8,511 nucleotides of DNA from Campylobacteraceae bacterium (GTDB taxonomy: Bacteria; Campylobacterota; Campylobacteria; Campylobacterales; Sulfurovaceae), in assembly GCA_027063105.1 (NCBI GenBank), contig JAMOSL010000126.1:1-8511 (forward strand), read 5' to 3'. The notes beneath the pieces are model-generated. The model worked only from the letters and a program-made list of their open reading frames with translations. It had not been told where the DNA came from and made no database searches. Shown here piece by piece: positions 1 through 5,090 of this stretch (its first letter is position 1; the number at the start of each line of letters is the position of its first letter). Position numbers and translations under genes: made by a program.

Positions 1-227
1 TTTATATTTTTCTTCAAGTAATCTAATTTGGTTTTCAAGACTTGTTTTTTGCTTTGCTGAACTAACTCTGACATATATAAATCTCCTCTCTTTTGTTTTT
101 ATTCTGACACGAATATGCCCACCACTTGTTGTTGTGACATCTTTATATTTACCCTCTTTTACCACCTTCTAATAGTTTGAGGTGTCACTCCCTCAATCTT
201 GGCAAGTTTCCATGTTGATACTAACAT
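1..227 (-). pseudogene. IS607-type serine recombinase, 5' part, frameshifted and cut by the window edge
   Basis: Read on the minus strand from an ATG at 227, the first 22 codons give a MerR-like DNA-binding start (key stretch LAKIEGVTPQTIRRW) and then hit TAA at 161-159. Moving by one base restores an open frame to the window edge: KEGKYKDVTTTSGGHIRVRI, then ERRFIYVRVSSAKQKTSLEN. This is the layout of IS607-family TnpA proteins: an N-terminal winged-helix domain recognising the element, followed by a serine-resolvase domain whose catalytic serine lies in the YVRVSS segment. One missing base near 157-161 explains the break, so I call it a pseudogene. The catalytic body and any tnpB partner would lie left of the window. 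Family assignment rests on the HTH plus YVRVSS order; a sequencing error cannot be excluded as the cause of the frameshift. Confidence 0.75.
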
Positions 228-290
228 TTTAGAATTATAGTAGATTATTGCTTATATTGTTATTAAGTTTAACTGTGAAAAGTAGTTATT

Positions 291-315
291 AATCACACGG
301 TATTTAAGTTGATGT
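291..315 (+). repeat. Degenerate solo copy of the transposon-end repeat
   Basis: The stretch with AATCACACGGTATTTAAGTT matches the right-hand end repeat at 1353-1383 (core AATACACAGCACTTAAGTT) at about 20 of 24 positions plus one inserted base, in the same orientation. No transposase fragment is recognisable beside it. It sits between the recombinase remnant and the KilA-N gene and looks like an older, decayed copy. The match is short and AT-rich, so chance similarity is possible. Confidence 0.4.
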
Positions 316-325
316 CAAACCTAGG

Positions 326-991
326 TTAAAGTTTTTCGATCGCATTTTTAACATCTTCATAAGATTTTACAAACCCCATTCGAATAAGTGTAATAAGTGT
401 TTTTTCATAGTTTTCTCGTTTCATTAATATGACACTATTAGCATGTTTGCTATTCCAAATATTCATATTACTCTCTTTACACTCTTTGATTTGTATAGGA
501 TTAAATATTTTACTTCTAAGCTTCATGGCTATTTGAATAAAAATACCTTTATTATTTTTATCTTTCCTATCTATAAGATTATCTAAATGAAAGTTTAATT
601 CTTTAAAGTCATCTCCACCATCATCACGCTTAGTAAGTATCTTTTCATTTATAAAAGTATCAATAACATCCATTCTGAAAAAATCATTTATTTCGGTGGC
701 ACAATAGATAATAAATTGTATATTCGCATAAGTTACAGCTCCTCTACCTCTCCCCACAGCGTTAATAATATGTTTTCTTTCATACCCATATTTTTTTATC
801 ATATTGTTTATATATTTTTTTGTAGAGGGTCTTTTCAAAAAGTTATCTAGCCGTATCACTTCTTCATCATTTTCAACCAAATATTTATTTCCTAATTTGA
901 AGACATCTTTTAGACTACCCATCTGACTGTTATGAAAAATATCTATTATTCCCTTCGGAAAAGCTATCTGCATTAATTGGTCTGTTTTCAT
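326..991 (-). CDS. KilA-N domain protein (phage antirepressor type)
   Basis: This is a 221-residue protein. Residues about 30-117 look like a KilA-N DNA-binding domain: the strand NKYLVENDEEVIRLDNFLK is followed by a helix with the STKKYI signature, then GRGRGAVTYANIQFIIYCAT and FFRMDVIDTFI, which correspond to the family's Gly-rich turn and the usual 'hha.WisP.Fa.wv.dwi' region. The C-terminal half (about 123-221; DDGGDDFKELNFHLD, then LITLIRMGFVKSYEDVKNAI) resembles the accessory tail of prophage KilA-N proteins. Such proteins occur in phages and prophages, often as antirepressors or regulators. No other phage gene is next to it, so it is an orphan, probably left by a decayed prophage. Its start is supported by an AAAGG about 7 bases upstream. 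The ORF is intact; target and function are unknown. Confidence 0.75.
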   Translation of the reverse strand: MKTDQLMQIAFPKGIIDIFHNSQMGSLKDVFKLGNKYLVENDEEVIRLDNFLKRPSTKKYINNMIKKYGYERKHIINAVGRGRGAVTYANIQFIIYCATEINDFFRMDVIDTFINEKILTKRDDGGDDFKELNFHLDNLIDRKDKNNKGIFIQIAMKLRSKIFNPIQIKECKESNMNIWNSKHANSVILMKRENYEKTLITLIRMGFVKSYEDVKNAIEKL

Positions 992-1020
992 TAATTAACC
1001 TTTAATTGTAAGATACTTTT

Positions 1021-1026
1021 ATTATA
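1021..1026 (-). promoter_or_regulatory. Candidate -10 box for the KilA-N gene
   Basis: The minus strand reads TATAAT about 30 bases before the KilA-N start codon, a reasonable distance for a short leader. No convincing -35 box is seen, which is normal for Campylobacterota sigma-70 promoters. The hairpin at 1048-1087 lies just upstream and could act as an operator. TATAAT is common by chance in DNA this AT-rich. Confidence 0.35.
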
Positions 1027-1047
1027 ACATTATCTACCTCCATATAA

Positions 1048-1087
1048 GGTATTTAATACACTTGTATAATGGTGTATTTAAAATACC
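1048..1087. repeat. AT-rich inverted repeat (hairpin) upstream of the KilA-N gene
   Basis: The left arm GGTATTTAATACAC (1048-1061) faces the right arm GTGTATTTAAAATACC (1072-1087) across a 10-base spacer. The arms are complementary apart from two extra bases in the right arm. The GTGTATT core recurs at 1099-1109 (GTGTATTGAAT) and 1157-1167, the latter inside the transposon-end repeat. The hairpin may belong to a REP-like array of the nearby transposase remnant, or be an operator for the KilA-N gene. No T-tract follows, so it is not an obvious terminator. Confidence 0.5.
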
Positions 1088-1145
1088 TACTTTATGAAGT
1101 GTATTGAATGACTTGAATTGAGTGTTATTAAACTTAGAAACTGAG

Positions 1146-1377
1146 ACTTAAGTACCGTGTATTGAATTTCTACTTTTGTAACTTTCTAAACCAATTTTAG
1201 AAATAGCAGAATTACTTAGTTCTAAATATTTCGCTATTTCTGTCTGTGTATACAAATCTTCAAGGGAATTGATTATGGCATCATTCTGTTGTTGTTTTGT
1301 TTTAGATTTATTAAAATACTCTTCTAAGGTCTTAGCTTTTTCATAAAAAATGGAAATTCAATACACAGCACTTAAGT
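1146..1377. mobile_element. Internally deleted REP-transposase element with 25-bp inverted ends (MITE-like)
   Basis: The segment starts with ACTTAAGTACCGTGTATTGA and continues into ATTTC (1146-1170). It ends with the inverse copy at 1353-1377, 23 of 25 positions matching. Between them, on the minus strand, lies only the C-terminal part of a transposase (next entry). This is the structure expected of a small non-autonomous derivative that kept both ends of a RAYT-type element but lost most of the gene. The left repeat overlaps the 3' end of the transposase frame; the right repeat lies just before where the gene would begin. Assignment of the repeats as true element ends is inferred from their position and from the second copy at 3621-3645. 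Confidence 0.6.
1148..1350 (-). pseudogene. REP-associated (Y1/RAYT-like) transposase, C-terminal remnant
   Basis: On the minus strand, an open frame without a start codon reads FYEKAKTLEEYFNKSKTKQQ, then NDAIINSLEDLYTQTEIAKY and LELSNSAISKI, ending YKSRNSIHGT at TAA 1150-1148. TQTEIAKYLELSNSAISKI is a helix-turn-helix of the type found at the C-terminus of REP-associated tyrosine transposases. The N-terminal Y1 catalytic domain (HUH motif and tyrosine) is absent, so the fragment is inactive. An in-frame TGA lies directly upstream, within the flanking repeat. The last codons overlap the inverted repeat, so the element end is partly coding. Family placement rests on the HTH alone; another transposase with such a tail is possible. 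Confidence 0.6.
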
Positions 1378-1380
1378 TGA

Positions 1381-1410
1381 AGTTGTAAGTTGTAAGTTGT
1401 AAGTTGTAAG
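1381..1410 (+). repeat. Short tandem repeat, 4 x 7 bp (AGTTGTA)
   Basis: AGTTGTA occurs four times head to tail from 1381 to 1408, followed by a partial AG. The array starts three bases after the right end of the deleted transposase element, and the preceding TTGA is similar to the unit. It is probably a slippage product at the element boundary. It lies in no reading frame of an intact gene. Confidence 0.85.
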
Positions 1411-1441
1411 GTAAATACTTTTCCTCATCAAATCAAACTAT

Positions 1442-1570
1442 TCAGTCATTTATTTTTTCTTTTAACTCTTCTAATGCCTCATAAGTTTTCTTTGATTTAT
1501 CAATTACTTCTTCAAAAGCAAAGCCTAACATTATAATTTTGTATAGGTTTGGTTTGTTTTTTCTCCAATT
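1442..1570 (-). pseudogene. Remnant of a small helix-turn-helix regulator (3' part)
   Basis: The minus strand reads INWRKNKPNLYKIIMLGFAF, then EEVIDKSKKTYEALEELKEK and IND before TGA (1444-1442). The pattern 'NWRKNKPNLYKII..G' resembles the end of the recognition helix and following helix in short Cro/XRE-like regulators ('..TVSNWRK.KP.LY.LI..G'), and the tail would be a short amphipathic helix. The first half of the HTH is missing: upstream of about 1570 the DNA matches a different gene on the other strand. An ATG at 1531 would give only 29 residues. It is therefore most likely a truncated gene. Recognition is by motif only. Confidence 0.4.
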
Positions 1571-1785
1571 TATACTCAAAGTGGTTGGACACAGATAGAA
1601 GGAGAGATTGGACGTAATGGTATAGATGGTTTATATTATAAGTTCAAAATTCAAAATATCAAAGAAGACAAGCACAAGCAGCAGAGGATTCAGCATATCA
1701 ACAAAGTAGAAATGCAAATGCTAATCAACAACAAAGCTATCAACTAGAAAATATAAATAATTATTTTAGAAACAAAAAGATATAA
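1562..1785 (+). pseudogene. Frameshifted remnant with EIGRNGIDGL motif (possible nuclease/toxin tail)
   Basis: A plus-strand frame from about 1562 reads SPIYTQSGWTQIEGEIGRNG and IDGLYYKFK. The apparent continuation is in another frame, open from 1642 to TAA 1783-1785, reading QAQAAEDSAYQQSRNANANQ, QQSYQLENINNYF and RNKKI. There is no start codon and the two parts are out of frame, so the gene is broken. From memory, 'GW.q..gEIG.NGIDGL..K' occurs in a family of toxin or nuclease-like proteins where an E..K motif follows; that part is missing here. The Gln/Asn/Ala-rich tail looks helical. The end overlaps the promoter of the following operon. Function is not assignable; the nuclease suggestion is weak. 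Confidence 0.4.
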
Positions 1786-1786
1786 T
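1781..1786 (+). promoter_or_regulatory. Candidate -10 box for the DUF488/dual-OB operon
   Basis: TATAAT lies 25 bases before the GTG start of the first DUF488 gene, giving a short leader that contains the GGAG ribosome-binding site at 1802-1805. There is no clear -35 box, only T-rich and A-rich DNA upstream, as is usual for Campylobacterota. It overlaps the stop codon of the broken gene before it, so the operon probably has its own promoter. Confidence 0.5.
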
Positions 1787-1811
1787 ACAATAAATTTAAC
1801 TGGAGTATTTT

Positions 1812-2414
1812 GTGAATACAATTCATACAATAGGTCATTCAATATATGAAGTTGATGATTTTATTAAATTATTACAAAATAATAATATCAATACAATTGT
1901 TGATGTAAGAAGTACACCATATAGTAAATTTGCATCTCAATACAATAAAGATAGTATAAAACAATATTTAAAAGAAAAGAAAATATGTTATATTTTTATG
2001 GGTGATTTATTGGGAGCAAGATATGAAGATAAAAATTTATTATTTGATAATGGTAAGGTAGATTTTAAAAAAGTTCAAGAAATTAAATCTTTTCAAGATG
2101 GTATAACTAGATTGGAAAAAGGAATTATTAAGGGATATAATATATCTTTAATGTGTTCAGAGAAAGAAGCTTTTGATTGTCATAGATTTGGACTTATTTC
2201 AGAATTTTTATCAAAAAAAGATATAAATATTCAGCATATTTATCCCAATAAGATTGTATCTCAAAAACAACTCGAACAACAATTATTAAAAAAATATGAT
2301 AAACGAATAGACTACCTTGGTTTAGAAAATTATAAAATGCCGATAGAACAAGTTTATGAATTAAGAAATCAAGATATAGCATATAACTCAATAACAAAAG
2401 AAGGTGATGACTAA
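1812..2414 (+). CDS. DUF488 family protein, first of two
   Basis: This 200-residue protein has the DUF488 hallmarks in order: TIGHS at 6-10, DVRSTPYSKF at 31-40, MGDLLGAR at 63-70, LMCSEK at 113-118 with Cys115, and DCHR at 122-125. These conserved Cys, His and Arg residues probably form the family's active or ligand-binding site; no biochemical role is established that I know of. No signal peptide or membrane segment is seen, so it should be cytoplasmic. The start is GTG at 1812, chosen because GGAG lies six bases upstream and TIGHS sits at the usual place near the N-terminus. Its stop overlaps the next ATG by one base (TAATG), implying translational coupling. The tail from about 165 is less typical. 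Sampled base composition is about 22% GC, below the core genes. Confidence 0.85.
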   Translation: MNTIHTIGHSIYEVDDFIKLLQNNNINTIVDVRSTPYSKFASQYNKDSIKQYLKEKKICYIFMGDLLGARYEDKNLLFDNGKVDFKKVQEIKSFQDGITRLEKGIIKGYNISLMCSEKEAFDCHRFGLISEFLSKKDINIQHIYPNKIVSQKQLEQQLLKKYDKRIDYLGLENYKMPIEQVYELRNQDIAYNSITKEGDD

Positions 2415-2845
2415 TGAATATATTTACAATTGGCTTTTCTCAAAAAAGTGCTGAGCAATTTTTTAATTTGTTAGTAGAAAATAATGTTAAAAAATTAATA
2501 GATATTAGATTAAATAATAAATCACAACTTGCAGGTTTCGCAAATATAAAGCATTTACCATATTTTCTTAAATTACATAATATTGAATATGAATATAAAC
2601 CAGAATTAGCACCATCAAAAGAATTATTAAATGGTTATAGAGATAAGTCTATCAGTTGGAAAGAATATATAAAAATTTATAATCAACTTTTAATTGATAG
2701 AAATATTTTAAAAGATATATCATGTAAAGAATTAGATAATGTTGTTTTGTTATGTAGTGAACCTACAGCAGAACAATGTCATAGAAGATTACTATCGGAA
2801 TATCTAGCAAAATATTTAGATGATATAACCATAAAACACTTATGA
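2414..2845 (+). CDS. DUF488 family protein, second and shorter
   Basis: This 143-residue protein is a distinct DUF488 subtype, not a recent duplicate of its neighbour. It has TIGFS at 5-9, DIRLNNKSQLAGF at 30-42, LAPSKELL at 65-72, and LLCSEPTAEQCHRRLLSEYL at 112-131 with Cys114, Cys122, His123 and Arg124. TIGFS replaces TIGHS, and 'LNN.SQLAGFA' replaces 'STPYSKFA', so the two proteins probably differ in ligand or partner while sharing the C..E....CHR site. The start overlaps the previous stop by one base, with AAGGTGA upstream. Only 11 bases separate it from the next gene. The enzymatic role of the family is unknown; pairing of two subtypes in one operon suggests a heterodimer or two-step activity, which is inference. 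Confidence 0.85.
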   Translation: MNIFTIGFSQKSAEQFFNLLVENNVKKLIDIRLNNKSQLAGFANIKHLPYFLKLHNIEYEYKPELAPSKELLNGYRDKSISWKEYIKIYNQLLIDRNILKDISCKELDNVVLLCSEPTAEQCHRRLLSEYLAKYLDDITIKHL

Positions 2846-2856
2846 GGAAAGAATAA

Positions 2857-3546
2857 ATGGAGATAATAATTACAGATTTAACAAGATTTAGTAATCCAGA
2901 AATTGTATGTATTGCAGGAATAAACCCAACAACAGGTGAATGTATAAGACCTTTACCATATATTAAATTATCTAAATGTCAAGAATTTGACATTTTACCA
3001 GGTAATGTTATTACTGGAGATTTTAAAAAAATATCAAATTTAGATAAACCTCATGTTGAAGATTGTAATTATGAAAAATTAACTAAAGTTAAAGTTTGTA
3101 ATTCTGAAGAGTTTGAAGAATTACTTGAAAATGACATAGTCAATAATATTAGTGAAGGTTTTGATTATAGCTTTCCTGAAAAAGGAAAAGTTATTCCAAA
3201 AGAATTTTCTCCTTCAAAATCAATTATTACAATTAAAATTGATACAAGTAATATTGAAATTGTAAAAGATGGATTTAAAGAAGGAAAAATTAGATTAAAT
3301 TTACTTGATAATGATGGAAAAAGATTTTCATATTTATCAATAACAGATTTAGGATTTTATAATTATGCAATGGAACATTTTCATGATCCAGATTTTCCAA
3401 ATATTATAAATAATTTTATAAGAAAACAAAAAACTGTTTTTTTAAGAGTTGGATTAGGAAGAGAATATCAAGATGGATTTTGGCTCCAAATAAATGGAAT
3501 CTATACATTCCCAAACTTTGATAGTGAAATTAGAAGCTATCATTAG
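2857..3546 (+). CDS. Dual OB domain-containing protein
   Basis: This 229-residue protein resembles what is called the dual OB domain family, predicted to have two OB folds that bind nucleic acid or nucleotides. Visible motifs are CIAGINPTTGECIRPLP at 18-34, GDF followed by KPHVEDC at 54-70, the strand SIITIKID at 122-129, and a C-terminal block VFLRVGLGREY, GFWLQINGIYTFPNF at 194-221. The last block ('LRVGL.R......W.Q.nGIYtFPd') is the strongest family mark. It has no signal peptide. A GAGGAAAG site lies just before the ATG. It is third in the operon after two DUF488 genes, a pairing I associate with accessory regions; the OB protein could bring the DUF488 proteins to a nucleic acid or nucleotide substrate. 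That role is inference. Sampled base composition is about 20% GC. Confidence 0.75.
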   Translation: MEIIITDLTRFSNPEIVCIAGINPTTGECIRPLPYIKLSKCQEFDILPGNVITGDFKKISNLDKPHVEDCNYEKLTKVKVCNSEEFEELLENDIVNNISEGFDYSFPEKGKVIPKEFSPSKSIITIKIDTSNIEIVKDGFKEGKIRLNLLDNDGKRFSYLSITDLGFYNYAMEHFHDPDFPNIINNFIRKQKTVFLRVGLGREYQDGFWLQINGIYTFPNFDSEIRSYH

Positions 3547-3618
3547 TTGGCAATTGTCTAACAAATCCTTGGAAAAAAACAACTGTACGCACAAGATTTT
3601 TATTTTTATAAGTTATTC

Positions 3619-3714
3619 AGACTTAAGTACCGTGTATTGAATTTCTACTTTTATAACACTCTAAAACAACTTTAGAAATAGCAGAATTACTTAGTTCTAA
3701 ATATTTTGCTATTT
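3619..3714 (-). repeat. Second copy of the transposase 3' end, direct repeat of 1144-1239
   Basis: Positions 3619-3714 match 1144-1239 at 90 of 96 bases without gaps, including an exact run of 34 bases at the outer end. The orientation is the same, so the two copies are direct repeats 2475 bp apart that bracket the regulator remnant, the broken EIGRNGIDGL gene and the whole DUF488 operon. It carries the end repeat (3621-3645) but no partner repeat on the other side; homology stops 15 bases before the hemN stop codon. Confidence 0.9.
3623..3714 (-). pseudogene. REP-transposase C-terminal fragment, second copy
   Basis: The minus strand reads IAKYLELSNSAISKVVLECY then KSRNSIHGT and TAA (3625-3623), the same C-terminus as the remnant at 1148-1350 with a few substitutions. 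Upstream homology ends at about 3714. The substitutions mostly keep codons open, so each copy probably derived from a once-active gene rather than from one very recent duplication. Only the last thirty or so residues remain; it cannot be functional. Confidence 0.6.
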
Positions 3715-3728
3715 TTAATTTAAAAAAT

Positions 3729-5090
3729 CTAAACTGTTTTAGAGAAACTTTTTTTATTTCCACCATATTTATTCATATATGCGTCAAATGGCATTGCTAT
3801 ATTTCTGATTAATAGTGTACCTGTTAGAGATACAGATATTTTATCTTTTGTAATAGTTACTAAGTCACCATCTACAAACTCTTGAAGTGCATCAAGTGCA
3901 TCTGCAAAATAATCTGAAAATATTATATTATGCTCTTTTTCAACTCTTCTTATATCAATAGAAAAGTTTGCCATAAGTTCCATAATAACTGATTGTCTTA
4001 ACATATCATCATCGGTCAGGTCTATTCCTCTTTCAAATGGAAGTTTACCCTCATCTAGTGCTTTTTCATATAGAGTCATATCTTTCGTATTTTGAGCATA
4101 ATATCCAACACCCTCACCGATACTTGTTAATCCTATACCAACTAAATTTGCACCACCTTTTGTTGTATAACCTTGAAAATTTCTATGAAGTTCACCCTTC
4201 TCTATTGCTGTAAAGAGTTCATCTTCAGGTTTAGCAAAATGATCCATACCAACCATCTTATACCCATTCTTTTCAAAAAAATCTATTGTATAGCTAAATA
4301 TTTGTAATTTGACATCAGGAGTTGGTAAAGTAGTCTCATCAAACTTTCTCATAGTCTTTTTCAGCCATGGAACATGAGCATAATTAAAAACTGCTAATCT
4401 ATCTGGATTGAGAGAAAAAGCTAACTCTAAAGTCTTTTTAAAACTTTCAAAAGTTTGATATGGAAGTCCGTAAATTAAATCTACATTAATGCTATCTATT
4501 CCATAGTTTCTTGCTAAATCTACAGCTCCTTTAGTTAGTTCATAAGATTGAATTCTATGTATCTCTTTTTGAACTTTTGGATCAAAATCTTGGACTCCAA
4601 AACTTATACGATTAAACCCATGCTTCTGAAAAACCTTCATCTGCTCTTCATTAAAATACCTTGGATCAATTTCACAACTAATTTCTGCTTTACTGCTCCA
4701 ATTAGAAAACTTAGATTTTACATAACTAACTATCTCATCTAATTCAAAAGCTTTATAAAATGTTGGAGTACCACCACCAAAATGGAACTGAATAACTTCT
4801 CTAGTTGTATCTAAATGATTAGCCAATATATCTATCTCTTTTTTTAAATATATAATATAATCACTGAGTCTCTGCTCTTTTGATGTAAAGACAACATTAC
4901 AACCACAAAAATAACAGGCACTTCTACAAAATGGAAGATGAATATATAAGGATATTTGATTTTTTCCACTATCTAAATGACTGAGATAACTATCATAAGT
5001 AAACTCTTCACTAAACTCTAAAGCCGTTGGATAACTAGTATATCTAGGTCCTGGTTTAGAATATTTACTGAACTTCTCTAAATCTATCAT
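3729..5090 (-). CDS. hemN: Oxygen-independent coproporphyrinogen III oxidase (radical SAM)
   Basis: HemN converts coproporphyrinogen III to protoporphyrinogen IX by two radical decarboxylations, a late step of haem synthesis that needs no oxygen; it acts in the cytoplasm. The 453-residue length is normal. The N-terminus has PGPRYTSYPTA (13-23), as in true HemN. The 4Fe-4S/SAM site CRSACYFCGC gives Cys55, Cys59, Cys62 and the extra Cys64 typical of HemN rather than HemW-like paralogues. GGGTPTF (105-111) is the SAM-binding glycine motif; INVDLIYGLPYQT and KGGANLVGIGLTSIG follow, then a C-terminal HemN domain. GAGGAG at 5101-5096 precedes the ATG at 5090. The gene overlaps the argF stop by four bases (ATGA), so it is co-transcribed and translationally coupled with argF. 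Confidence 0.96.
   Translation of the reverse strand: MIDLEKFSKYSKPGPRYTSYPTALEFSEEFTYDSYLSHLDSGKNQISLYIHLPFCRSACYFCGCNVVFTSKEQRLSDYIIYLKKEIDILANHLDTTREVIQFHFGGGTPTFYKAFELDEIVSYVKSKFSNWSSKAEISCEIDPRYFNEEQMKVFQKHGFNRISFGVQDFDPKVQKEIHRIQSYELTKGAVDLARNYGIDSINVDLIYGLPYQTFESFKKTLELAFSLNPDRLAVFNYAHVPWLKKTMRKFDETTLPTPDVKLQIFSYTIDFFEKNGYKMVGMDHFAKPEDELFTAIEKGELHRNFQGYTTKGGANLVGIGLTSIGEGVGYYAQNTKDMTLYEKALDEGKLPFERGIDLTDDDMLRQSVIMELMANFSIDIRRVEKEHNIIFSDYFADALDALQEFVDGDLVTITKDKISVSLTGTLLIRNIAMPFDAYMNKYGGNKKSFSKTV

Noticed and set aside
1381..1410. Possible CRISPR or iteron array
   Set aside because: The units are only 7 bp, directly abutting, without spacers, and no replication or cas gene is nearby.
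2194..2397. 67-codon minus-strand ORF inside the first DUF488 gene
   Set aside because: It is antisense to a well-conserved gene and has only hydrophobic AT-rich composition with no recognisable motif.
3547..3600. Integron attC-like start (GTCTAAC at 3557-3563) right after the dual-OB gene
   Set aside because: No matching GTTRRRY partner or folded attC structure is present, no integrase is visible, and short TAAC motifs are common in this composition.
3712..3731. A/T-only hairpin just after the hemN stop
   Set aside because: The stem has no G-C pairs and falls where A/T runs are frequent, so I do not call a hemN terminator.
4548..4742. 64-codon plus-strand ORF inside hemN
   Set aside because: It is opposite a clearly conserved coding region and shows no family likeness or ribosome-binding site.
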